From: DASRHK01 sp035650495 | GTDB taxonomy: Bacteria; Pseudomonadota; Gammaproteobacteria; Nevskiales; Nevskiaceae | DNA: 17,578 bases | Reading direction: 5' to 3' | NCBI GenBank assembly: GCA_035650495.1 | Contig: DASRHK010000011.1 | Coordinates: 1 to 17,578 of the forward strand | In this document: positions 1 to 6,004 of the stretch, piece after piece | Position numbering within the stretch: the stretch's first letter is position 1 | Layout of the letters: every line of letters begins with the position of its first letter | The notes under the pieces: generated by a model | Database searches by the model: none | What the model was told of the DNA's origin: nothing | The model's input: the letters and a program-made list of their open reading frames with translations, nothing else | Program-made: the position numbers and the translations under genes

Positions 1-186
1 GCCGATCCAGGCGTAGGCGACACCGAACAGCGCGACGAACACCGCGAACAGCTGCACGAACAAGGTCTCGTGCGGCGGCGCCATCCCGAACAGCTTCCAC
101 GTCGTCGCGTTGCCGAACACCAGCAGCGCGGCGACGATGAAGTTGAACAGCGCGGCGATGGTGAACAGCGCTCGATGCGAATTCAT
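1..186 (-). CDS. Small integral membrane protein, partial (C-terminus beyond window)
   Basis: The reading frame starts at the ATG at 186-184 and runs off the left edge, so only the first 62 residues are visible. It begins MNSHRALFTIAALFNF and shows two hydrophobic segments, about residues 6-26 and 43-62, separated by a short polar loop (KLFGMAPPHET). This is the pattern of small multi-helix inner-membrane proteins of unknown function. The start codon overlaps the stop of the preceding gene as ATGA, so translation is probably coupled and the gene is the fourth or later member of the leftward DUF2277 operon. I do not recognise a specific family. Function is unknown. Confidence 0.75.
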   Translation of the reverse strand, partial: MNSHRALFTIAALFNFIVAALLVFGNATTWKLFGMAPPHETLFVQLFAVFVALFGVAYAWIG

Positions 187-629
187 GCGGCCTTCCCCTG
201 GCGAGCCAGCGTGATTTTCTCCAGCAATCCGAGATCGCCGCCGAGGATCGGCGCGGCGAAGCGCTTGACGATCTTCGCCGCCTCCTCGAGATAGACGGCT
301 GCAATGTCGAGGGTGGTGACGAAGCCGAGCGGCCGCATGCGCGCCGCTAATTCCGCGTAGGCCGCAGGATCCTGGCGCGTCGCGATCTCGTGCAGCCCGA
401 ACGTGCGCGACAGATACGGCCGGAAGACTCTGTGACTTGCGGCGAAGTCGAGCGCGATGGAGAAACTCAGGTCGACCTCGCCCTTGTACCAGCCGATCGA
501 GAGCTCGATCGGGTCCTTGCGATAGGTCGCGAGCTCGCCGACCTTGAACTCGGAGCGGTCGATCCACGCAAAGCCATGGTCGCGGACGAGGAAGTCGAAG
601 CGCTTCGCCACCTCGGCCGCGAACGACAT
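183..629 (-). CDS. Hypothetical protein, 148 aa
   Basis: An open frame of 148 codons reads leftwards. I start it at the ATG at 629 (MSFAAEVAKRFDFLVRDHGF). The frame extends further upstream, but only through Arg/Ser-rich shadow sequence inside the neighbouring gene. There is no signal peptide or membrane helix. The N-terminal half looks like alternating strands (AWIDRSEF, LATYRKDP, ELSIGWYKGEVDLSFSI) and the C-terminal part is helical and alanine-rich. The layout resembles small alpha/beta cytoplasmic proteins with a curved sheet, but I cannot assign a family. It begins one base after the stop of the L7/L12-like gene and its TGA overlaps the next ATG, so it is a coupled operon member. No Shine-Dalgarno sequence is visible, consistent with reinitiation. 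Confidence 0.75.
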   Translation of the reverse strand: MSFAAEVAKRFDFLVRDHGFAWIDRSEFKVGELATYRKDPIELSIGWYKGEVDLSFSIALDFAASHRVFRPYLSRTFGLHEIATRQDPAAYAELAARMRPLGFVTTLDIAAVYLEEAAKIVKRFAAPILGGDLGLLEKITLARQGKAA

Positions 630-630
630 A

Positions 631-891
631 TCAGCGCGCGAGCAACGCGTAGGCCGCGATGGCCGCGGCGACGATGATCGCGAGCCACAGGAGCGCGCCG
701 CGGCGCGCCTGCGCTTCGCCCTCGGCAAAAGCCTGGTGCAAGAGCGGCTGGCTCGCGATGTAGGCGTCCACCGTGTCCTTCGCGGTCTTGAGATCGCAGC
801 CGCGCTCGCGGCGCGTCAGCTTGATCGCCTCGATCTTGTTGCCGTCGTGCAACGCGGCGATGGCCGCCGGCGACAGCGGCGTGGTCATCAT
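631..891 (-). CDS. Small membrane protein with ribosomal L7/L12 C-terminal-like half-domain
   Basis: This 86-aa protein starts MMTTPLSPAAIAALHDGNK. Residues about 12-45 (NKIEAIKLTRRERGCDLKTA, then KDTVDAYI) match the first strand and two helices of the L7/L12 C-terminal domain, whose family pattern is K-[VI]-x-[AV]-I-K-x-x-R...G-x-x-L-K-x-A-K-D-x-V-[ED]. In L7/L12 this face contacts translation factors. The final strand of the domain is missing. In its place residues about 64-84 (ARRGALLWLAIIVAAAIAAY) form one membrane helix preceded by arginines. The start is either ATG 891 or ATG 888; the first overlaps the DUF2277 stop as ATGA. Small L7/L12-like membrane proteins recur in bacterial genomes, but to my knowledge their role is not established. 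Confidence 0.8.
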   Translation of the reverse strand: MMTTPLSPAAIAALHDGNKIEAIKLTRRERGCDLKTAKDTVDAYIASQPLLHQAFAEGEAQARRGALLWLAIIVAAAIAAYALLAR

Positions 892-1160
892 GCTTTGGCG
901 AAGCGCTCGGCGTTGCGCGCGATCGCCTTGGCGCGCTCCTCGTCGCGGTTGCGCGGCGGCGCGAGCGTCACCAGCGAGCCGATCAGCAGGCGCGCGGCGT
1001 CGGTCACCTGCGCGACGGCGAGATCGAAGGCGGCTTCGTTGATCTTCGAGGGCTTGTTGAAGCCCGACAGCTTGCGCACGAACTGGATCGCCGAGGCGCG
1101 GATCTCCTCCTCGGTCGCGGGTGGCTCGAAGTTGAACAGCGTCTTGATGTTGCGGCACAT
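888..1160 (-). CDS. DUF2277 family protein
   Basis: This 90-aa protein starts MCRNIKTLFNFEPPATEEEI, which matches the conserved N-terminus of DUF2277 (MCRNI+xLfNfeP). It has no signal peptide or membrane helix and appears helical throughout, with a charged C-terminal tail (PPRNRDEERAKAIARNAERF). ATG 1160 was chosen because it has a GAGG box at 1169-1172 with an 8-base spacer and matches the family start exactly. The upstream extension in the same frame is not family-like. The gene heads the leftward four-gene cluster and its TGA overlaps the next start. The family is widespread and has no known function. A Cys at position 2 is conserved in the family as I recall it. Confidence 0.9.
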   Translation of the reverse strand: MCRNIKTLFNFEPPATEEEIRASAIQFVRKLSGFNKPSKINEAAFDLAVAQVTDAARLLIGSLVTLAPPRNRDEERAKAIARNAERFAKA

Positions 1161-1168
1161 GAATCGAT

Positions 1169-1172
1169 CCTC
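1169..1172 (-). promoter_or_regulatory. Ribosome binding site of the DUF2277 gene
   Basis: GAGG on the minus strand, 8 bases before ATG 1160. It is the reason for choosing this start over the in-frame start at 1211. Confidence 0.6.
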
Positions 1173-1180
1173 GTCGCAAG

Positions 1181-1207
1181 AAGCCCGGCGTGTTGGGCGC
1201 CGGGCTT
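1181..1207 (-). terminator. GC-rich hairpin, probable intrinsic terminator after the cupin gene
   Basis: AAGCCCGGCG (1181-1190) and CGCCGGGCTT (1198-1207) form a perfect 10-bp inverted repeat around a 7-base loop. On the minus strand it lies 17 bases after the cupin stop and is followed by CTTGCG, so the T-tract is short (the stem ends in TT, then CTT). This fits a weak-tail intrinsic terminator or an attenuator. It ends only 20 bases before the DUF2277 ATG, so no complete promoter fits between hairpin and start codon. Confidence 0.6.
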
Positions 1208-1224
1208 CCAAGAATACCCCGTCG

Positions 1225-1686
1225 TTATTTCTTCTTGTCCGCGCCGCTGTCGTCGAGATAGTCGAACTTGTCGCTCGAGCTCATGAAGAACACGCACTCG
1301 GACTCGGATGAGCAGCCACTCTCGTGCTTCTTGTCGCCGACCTGCTTGAGATAGGAGCCCGGGCCGAGCTTGGTCGCCGTGCCGCCGTCCGGCTTGAACA
1401 CGAAAGTGCCGGAGAGGATCACCGTCTTCAGCGTGTGGGAATGATGGTGGAGCGGATGCATCACGCCCGCGTCGAATTTCACCAGCACGCCGTAGGGCCC
1501 GCCTTTCATCCAGTCGCCCCACAGCTTGGCGACGTGCGTGCCCTTCACCGGGCCGTCTTCCCACTTGATCGCATCGGCGGGCCAGATGACGTTGTCGCTA
1601 CCGCCGCCCTTGGCGAAGCTCGCTGCGCTCGCGGCGGCCAGCGCGGCGCCGGCGATGAATGCCACAACTCGCGATTTCTTGTTCAT
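1225..1686 (-). CDS. Exported cupin-fold protein, DUF4437-like
   Basis: This 153-aa protein begins MNKKSRVVAFIAGAALAAAS and has a clear Sec signal peptide (lysine/arginine n-region, alanine-rich core, likely cleavage near SFA/K at residue 25), so it should act in the periplasm. The mature part carries a histidine-rich cupin motif, MHPLHHHSHTLKTVILSGTF (residues 76-95), with H80, H82 and H84 as candidate metal ligands, plus H121 in the second half. The Glu of the classic cupin motif is absent. C125 and C131 (GCSSESEC) could form a disulfide. The C-terminus is acidic and then ends in three lysines. Family members are putative metal-binding proteins of unknown substrate. It is divergent from tgt and probably monocistronic. 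It could alternatively be called a ChrR-like cupin. Confidence 0.85.
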   Translation of the reverse strand: MNKKSRVVAFIAGAALAAASAASFAKGGGSDNVIWPADAIKWEDGPVKGTHVAKLWGDWMKGGPYGVLVKFDAGVMHPLHHHSHTLKTVILSGTFVFKPDGGTATKLGPGSYLKQVGDKKHESGCSSESECVFFMSSSDKFDYLDDSGADKKK

Positions 1687-1690
1687 GACG

Positions 1691-1720
1691 CGACTCCCGA
1701 GTCGGACCACCGGATGGTGG
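1691..1720 (-). promoter_or_regulatory. Two tandem inverted repeats in the cupin 5' leader
   Basis: CGACTC-CC-GAGTCG (1691-1704) and CCACC-GGAT-GGTGG (1707-1720) are perfect inverted repeats 2 bases apart, lying directly between the predicted transcription start and the ATG at 1686. On the minus strand the proximal repeat contains GGGAG, the best ribosome binding site, 7 bases from the ATG. A 5-bp stem with a CGGG loop would partly hide it. As DNA the same repeats could be operator half-sites. Confidence 0.45.
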
Positions 1721-1727
1721 GGAGCCG

Positions 1728-1757
1728 AACCTAGACCCGCCGGGTGAGGGCCGTCAA
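1728..1757 (-). promoter_or_regulatory. Candidate sigma-70 promoter of the cupin gene
   Basis: On the minus strand, TTGACG (1752-1757) is followed after 18 bases by TAGGTT (1728-1733). The -35 box is 5/6 to consensus and the -10 box only 3/6. Predicted start is near 1721, giving a leader of about 35 bases that consists almost entirely of the two inverted repeats. Confidence 0.4.
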
Positions 1758-1764
1758 CGACACG

Positions 1765-1770
1765 TAAAAT
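1765..1770 (+). promoter_or_regulatory. TAAAAT box just before tgt, candidate -10 element
   Basis: TAAAAT (5/6 to the -10 consensus) ends 6 bases before the tgt ATG, and no convincing -35 or Shine-Dalgarno sequence is present. If used, it would place the transcript start at or next to the start codon, giving a leaderless mRNA. The weak -35 keeps confidence low. Confidence 0.3.
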
Positions 1771-1776
1771 GACCCG

Positions 1777-2922
1777 ATGAAATTCCAGCAACTTTCGTCG
1801 AGCGGCGCCGCGCGGCGCGGCCGGCTGGCCTTCGAGCGCGGCGTGGTCGACACGCCAGCCTTCATGCCGGTCGGCACCTACGGCACGGTGAAGGCGATGA
1901 CGCCCGAGGAGCTGCACGAGATCGGCGCACAGATCATCCTCGGCAACACGTTCCATCTGATGCTGCGACCCGGCGGCGAGGAGGTCGCGAAGCTCGGCGG
2001 CCTGCATCGCTTCATGCATTGGGACGGGCCGATCCTCACCGACTCCGGCGGCTTCCAGGTGTGGAGCCTCTCCGAGCTGCGCAAGGTGACCGAGGAAGGC
2101 GTGAAGTTCGCATCGCCGATCAATGGCGATCGCATCTTCCTGTCGCCGGAGCGCGCGATCGAGGTGCAGCATCTGCTCGGCGCCGACGTCATCATGCAGT
2201 TCGACGAGTGCACGCCGTATCCGGCGACGGAGAAGAAGGCGCGCAAGTCGATGGAGCTCTCCGCGCGCTGGGCCGCGCGCTGCAAGACGCGGCACGGCGA
2301 TCATCCGGGCGCGCTGTTCGGCATCGTGCAGGGCGGGATGTATGCCGATCTGCGCAGCGAATCGCTGCAGCACCTCACCACGATCGGCTTCGACGGCTAT
2401 GCGATCGGCGGACTCTCCGTCGGCGAAGCCGAAGAGGAGCGTCTCTCTGTGCTCGACGCGATCGCGCCGAAGCTGCCCGCCGACAAGCCGCACTACCTGA
2501 TGGGCGTGGGCACGCCGCGCGACCTCGTGCAGGCAGTGTCGCGCGGCATCGACATGTTCGATTGCGTCATGCCGACGCGCAACGCGCGCAACGGGCATCT
2601 GTTCACGAGCGAAGGCGTGGTACGCATCCGCAACGCGAAGCATCGCGATGATCCGTCGCCGCTCGATGCCAAATGCGCGTGCTATACGTGCCGGAATTAT
2701 TCGCGGGCCTATCTGCATCATCTGGATCGCTGCGGCGAGATCCTCGCGGCGCGCTTGCACACGATCCACAACCTCAGCTATTACCAGCAGCTGATGAAGC
2801 GGATGCGCGACGCGATCGAGTCGGATCAGTTCGCCGCGTTCGCGGTCCAATTCCTCGGGTCTGCCGAAGGGCAGCCCGCGACGTCGCGCGCTCCGTCCGC
2901 GCCCGCCGTCGCAGCAGATTGA
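1777..2922 (+). CDS. tgt: Queuine/preQ1 tRNA-guanine transglycosylase
   Basis: This 381-aa cytoplasmic enzyme exchanges guanine-34 of tRNAs for Tyr, His, Asn and Asp with preQ1 during queuosine synthesis. The TIM-barrel motifs are complete: D89 in TDSGGFQ (general acid/base), the FGIVQGG segment at 181-187, GGLSVGE at 211-217, and the nucleophile D262 in GIDMFDCVMPTRNARNG. The zinc site is C300-x-C302-x2-C305 with H331. Numbering is within two residues of E. coli Tgt. A short Pro/Ala-rich tail follows about residue 363. The ATG at 1777 gives the standard family N-terminus (MKFQQLSSSG). It lacks a clear Shine-Dalgarno. Neither queA nor yajC/secDF, the usual neighbours, flanks it here; the next gene is a metallo-beta-lactamase-fold protein. 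Confidence 0.97.
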   Translation: MKFQQLSSSGAARRGRLAFERGVVDTPAFMPVGTYGTVKAMTPEELHEIGAQIILGNTFHLMLRPGGEEVAKLGGLHRFMHWDGPILTDSGGFQVWSLSELRKVTEEGVKFASPINGDRIFLSPERAIEVQHLLGADVIMQFDECTPYPATEKKARKSMELSARWAARCKTRHGDHPGALFGIVQGGMYADLRSESLQHLTTIGFDGYAIGGLSVGEAEEERLSVLDAIAPKLPADKPHYLMGVGTPRDLVQAVSRGIDMFDCVMPTRNARNGHLFTSEGVVRIRNAKHRDDPSPLDAKCACYTCRNYSRAYLHHLDRCGEILAARLHTIHNLSYYQQLMKRMRDAIESDQFAAFAVQFLGSAEGQPATSRAPSAPAVAAD

Positions 2923-2927
2923 AGGAG
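2922..2927 (+). promoter_or_regulatory. Strong ribosome binding site of the metallo-beta-lactamase-fold gene
   Basis: AAGGAG lies at the tgt stop codon, 8 bases before ATG 2936. It indicates efficient independent initiation within a tgt-led transcript. Confidence 0.7.
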
Positions 2928-2935
2928 CACGCGTC

Positions 2936-3649
2936 ATGGAAACCGTCGTCCACGAGATCGCCGACAACATCTTCCGCCTGTCGACCTACGTGCCGCCGGC
3001 GAACTTCACCTTCAACCAATATCTGATCCGCGCCGATCAGCCGCTCTTGTTCCACACCGGGCCGCGCGCGATGTTCCCGTTGATCTCCGAGGCGATGACG
3101 AAAGTGATGCCGGTGGCGAAGCTGCGCTGGATCGCGTTCGGCCATCACGAGTCCGACGAATCGGGATCGATGAATCAGTGGCTCGCGGCGGCACCGCAGT
3201 CGCAGGTCGTTGCCGGCGAGATCGGCTGCATGATCTCGATGAACGATCTGTGCGACCGGCCGCCGCAAGTCGCGAAGGACGGCGCGTCGATTGATCTCGG
3301 TGGCAAGCGCGTGCGCTATCTCGCGACGCCGCACGTGCCGCACGGCTGGGACGCCGGCGTGATCTTCGAGGAGAAGTCGCAGACGCTGATGTGCGGTGAT
3401 CTGTTCACCGCGATCGGCAAGCACGCACCGCGGATCGACTCGGACATCGTCGGTCCGGCGCTCGCGGCCGAAGATATTTTCCACGCGACGTGTCTCACGC
3501 CGCAGACCGCGCCGACGATCCGCAAGCTCGCCGAGCTCAAGCCAACGACGCTCGCGCTGATGCACGGCAGCGCGTTCGATGGGAATTGCGTCGCGGCGCT
3601 TTCTGCGCTTGCCGACGGCTACGCGCAGCGCGTCGAGAAGGCGTTCTGA
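2936..3649 (+). CDS. Metallo-beta-lactamase-fold protein with flavodiiron-type metal site
   Basis: This 237-aa cytoplasmic protein corresponds to the diiron domain of flavodiiron (FDP/ODP) proteins without the flavodoxin domain. The ligand pattern is H70-x-E72-x-D74 (HHESDESG), then H136 in TPHVPHGWDAG, D155 in MCGDLF and H210 in LMHGSAF. These align with the FDP ligands H79, E81, D83, H146, D165 and H226 (usual numbering). The FDP residue H84 is E75 here. Flavodiiron proteins reduce O2 or NO, while stand-alone ODP domains can act as O2 or redox sensors. With no flavin domain this one would need an external electron donor, or may be a hydrolase or sensor. It sits 13 bases after tgt with AAGGAG before its ATG and runs into ypfJ with a one-base gap. 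Confidence 0.85.
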   Translation: METVVHEIADNIFRLSTYVPPANFTFNQYLIRADQPLLFHTGPRAMFPLISEAMTKVMPVAKLRWIAFGHHESDESGSMNQWLAAAPQSQVVAGEIGCMISMNDLCDRPPQVAKDGASIDLGGKRVRYLATPHVPHGWDAGVIFEEKSQTLMCGDLFTAIGKHAPRIDSDIVGPALAAEDIFHATCLTPQTAPTIRKLAELKPTTLALMHGSAFDGNCVAALSALADGYAQRVEKAF

Positions 3650-3650
3650 C

Positions 3651-4493
3651 ATGCGCTGGGGCGACGCGCGACGCAGCGACAACGTGCAGGACGTGCGCGG
3701 CATGCGCGTCGGCGGGCTCGGCGTCGGCGGCACGCTGCTCGTGCTCGTCGTCAGCTATTTCGCCGGCGTGAATCCGCTGGAGATGCTCGGGCTCGTCGAG
3801 AGCACGATGCCGCCGACGCAGCAGGAAGGCGCACCGCCACCGGCGGGTGACAAGTCGGCCGACTTCATCCGCGCGATCCTCGGCGACACCGAAGACGTGT
3901 GGTCCGCGCAGTTCCAACGCGCCGGCCGCAGCTACGTCGCGCCGACGCTCGTGCTGTTCTCGCAGCGCTGGCGCTCAGGATGCGGCGCGGCGAGCGCCGC
4001 GACCGGACCGTTCTACTGTCCCGAGGATCAGCGTGTCTATCTCGATCTGTCGTTCTTCGCGGAGATGCGCGCGCATCTGGGCGGCGGCGGCGATTTCGCG
4101 AACGCGTACGTCGTTGCCCATGAAGTCGGGCATCACGTGCAGAAGCTGCTCGGCATCTCCGATCAGGTCGAGCGCGCGGCGCAGAGCGGCCAGCCGATGC
4201 AGGGCGATCGCGGATTGTCGGTGCGGCTCGAGCTGCAGGCCGACTGCTTCGCCGGCGTGTGGGCGCACGACGCCGAGGCGCGTCATCACTGGATGGAGCC
4301 CGGCGACATCGAGCAGGCGCTGTCGACAGCGACGGCGATCGGCGACGATCGCCTGCAGCGCGAAGCGCGCGGCACGGTGGTTCCGGATTCGTTCACGCAC
4401 GGCACGTCGCAGCAGCGTGCGCGCTGGTTCAAGAGCGGATTCGACAGCGGCTCGGTGGGCCGCTGCGACACCTTCGCCGCGCACAACCTCTAG
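3651..4493 (+). CDS. ypfJ: Membrane-anchored neutral zinc metallopeptidase, YpfJ family
   Basis: This 280-aa protein begins MRWGDARRSDNVQDVRG, the typical YpfJ start (E. coli YpfJ begins MRWQGRRESDNVED as I recall it). One membrane helix (about residues 21-40) is followed by a Pro-rich linker and a periplasmic-type domain. The catalytic motif is H157-E158-V-G-H161-H162 (HExxH), with E194 in LELQADCFAGVWAH as probable third zinc ligand; this is the conserved ELQADCxAG signature. C111, C123, C199 and C296-like distal cysteines (GRCDTF) may form disulfides. Length matches the family. The physiological substrate is unknown. ATG 3651 begins one base after the previous stop, indicating coupling. 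Its stop codon overlaps the stop of the convergent amine oxidase gene. Confidence 0.92.
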   Translation: MRWGDARRSDNVQDVRGMRVGGLGVGGTLLVLVVSYFAGVNPLEMLGLVESTMPPTQQEGAPPPAGDKSADFIRAILGDTEDVWSAQFQRAGRSYVAPTLVLFSQRWRSGCGAASAATGPFYCPEDQRVYLDLSFFAEMRAHLGGGGDFANAYVVAHEVGHHVQKLLGISDQVERAAQSGQPMQGDRGLSVRLELQADCFAGVWAHDAEARHHWMEPGDIEQALSTATAIGDDRLQREARGTVVPDSFTHGTSQQRARWFKSGFDSGSVGRCDTFAAHNL

Positions 4494-6004
4494 AGCAGTG
4501 CGGCGACCTCGTCCGCCGCGCGCTCGCCCGAGCGCACTGCACCGTCCATGTAGCCGTTCCAGATCGTCGCGGTCTCGGTGCCGGCCCAGTGGATGCGGCC
4601 GCACGGTGTGCGCATCGCGGCGCCGAAGTCGAGCCACGCGCCCGGCGGGAACACGCCGCCGTAGCATCCGCGCGAGAACTCTTCGCGCATCCAGTTCTGC
4701 TCGACGTACTCGAGCGGATTCGCCGCCTGATCGCCGAAGTAGCGCACGAAGCATTCGATCACCGCTTGCCGGCGATCGGCCTCGCTCATCGCGTCGGCCT
4801 TGCGGCCGTCTTCGCCTTCCATGAAGCCCATCATCACGCCGACGCTGCCATCGGGCGGTGTGTTGTCGAAGGTGATGCGCACGGGTCCCGTATCGCTCGT
4901 GGCCTGGCCTGCGAGTCCGGCGTCGCGCCAGAACGGCGTCGGATACACGCACTGCACCTTGATCACGCTGCCCATCGGCATGCGCTGCGTCATCTGATCG
5001 CGGATCGCGGGAAGCACCGGGTTGTAGCGGATGCGCGCCGCGATCGTCGGCGGCGCAGTGACGACCACGCGCTTCGCACGCACGCTGAAGTGCTCGCCGC
5101 GAACGGTGACCCCGTTGTCGTCCTGGTCGATCGCGATCACCGGCGCGTTGAGCAGCACGCGCGCGCCGAGCTGCGCCGCCATCTCGAGCGAGATGCGCTG
5201 CGATCCGCCGACGAGCCGCGACTCCTGGGCGCCGCCGGTCGTGTTGATCAGGTTCTCGAGCTTGCCCGCCGAGGCCATGTAGAACAGCGCGTGCAGGAGC
5301 GACACGTCGCGCGGCTCGACGGAGAACACCGCTTCGATCGCGAGCGCGACCAGCGTCTTGCCGGCGGGCGAGACGATGTTCGCGTCCATCCAGCTCTTGA
5401 ACGTCTGGCTGTCCCAGTCGAGCGCATTCGCGGCAGTCCACGGCGAATCGACGGGCACTTGCGCGGCCATGAGATCGAGGCGCTCGATGGTCACGCCGGC
5501 TTCGGCGGCGGCGACGGGATCGGTCGGCGGAATGCGATTGACGCCGAGCCCGGTCGGATCGGGCACGTTGTTGTATTGCATCAGCCGGCCTTCGCGGTAG
5601 TCGACGTAGGCGCCGGTGTCGTAGGTCTTGAACGTCTCGAGCCCGAGCTCGCCGATCAGCGCGAGCACGCGATCCTGTCCGGGTCCGACCCACTGTCCGC
5701 CGATCTCGACGATCGTGCCGGGACTCGCGCCGGGTGCGGCGACGAGATGGTTCAGCGTGCGGCCGCCGACGCGATTGCGTGCTTCGATCACCAGCGCGTC
5801 GCGTCCGGCCGCGACGAGTCGACGCGCAGTCGTCAATCCCGCGAGTCCCGCGCCGACGACGGCGACTTCGGTTTCGTAGCTGCCGCTCGCGGTGCCGGGT
5901 TCCGCGGCGTGCGCGCCGGCGATCGGCGAGCTCTGTCCGCACCCCGCGACGGCCGCTGCCGCGGCAGCGCCGGTGAGAAGCTCGCGCCGCGTGAGATCGC
6001 TCAT
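4490..6004 (-). CDS. Flavin monoamine oxidase, Tat-exported putative lipoprotein with covalent FAD
   Basis: This 504-aa flavoenzyme should oxidatively deaminate primary amines to aldehyde, NH3 and H2O2. The N-terminus MSDLTRRELLTGAAAAAAVA is a twin-arginine signal (TRRELL) running into a lipobox V19-A20-G21-C22. Residues about 46-81 form the FAD Rossmann motif VAVVGAGLAGL...EARNRVGGRT. The C-terminal half follows mitochondrial MAO closely: K349 in GSVIKV, the S-R-G-C447-Y448 motif followed by FPPGAW, and WAGTETATIWNGYMDGAV with Y485. In MAO-B the equivalents are K296, the FAD-linked C397, and the cage residues Y398/Y435. The start overlaps the acyl-CoA dehydrogenase stop (ATGA), so it is the last gene of the rsxB operon. 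Substrate is unknown. Confidence 0.93.
   Translation of the reverse strand: MSDLTRRELLTGAAAAAAVAGCGQSSPIAGAHAAEPGTASGSYETEVAVVGAGLAGLTTARRLVAAGRDALVIEARNRVGGRTLNHLVAAPGASPGTIVEIGGQWVGPGQDRVLALIGELGLETFKTYDTGAYVDYREGRLMQYNNVPDPTGLGVNRIPPTDPVAAAEAGVTIERLDLMAAQVPVDSPWTAANALDWDSQTFKSWMDANIVSPAGKTLVALAIEAVFSVEPRDVSLLHALFYMASAGKLENLINTTGGAQESRLVGGSQRISLEMAAQLGARVLLNAPVIAIDQDDNGVTVRGEHFSVRAKRVVVTAPPTIAARIRYNPVLPAIRDQMTQRMPMGSVIKVQCVYPTPFWRDAGLAGQATSDTGPVRITFDNTPPDGSVGVMMGFMEGEDGRKADAMSEADRRQAVIECFVRYFGDQAANPLEYVEQNWMREEFSRGCYGGVFPPGAWLDFGAAMRTPCGRIHWAGTETATIWNGYMDGAVRSGERAADEVAALL

Noticed and set aside
1687..2970. Long N-terminal extension of the cupin frame across tgt
   Set aside because: The extension lies antisense to tgt and is Arg/His-rich; the ATG at 1686 begins a clear signal peptide with a ribosome binding site.
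3975..5942. 655-codon minus-strand frame rich in Arg
   Set aside because: Compositional artefact of GC-rich DNA overlapping two well-supported genes.
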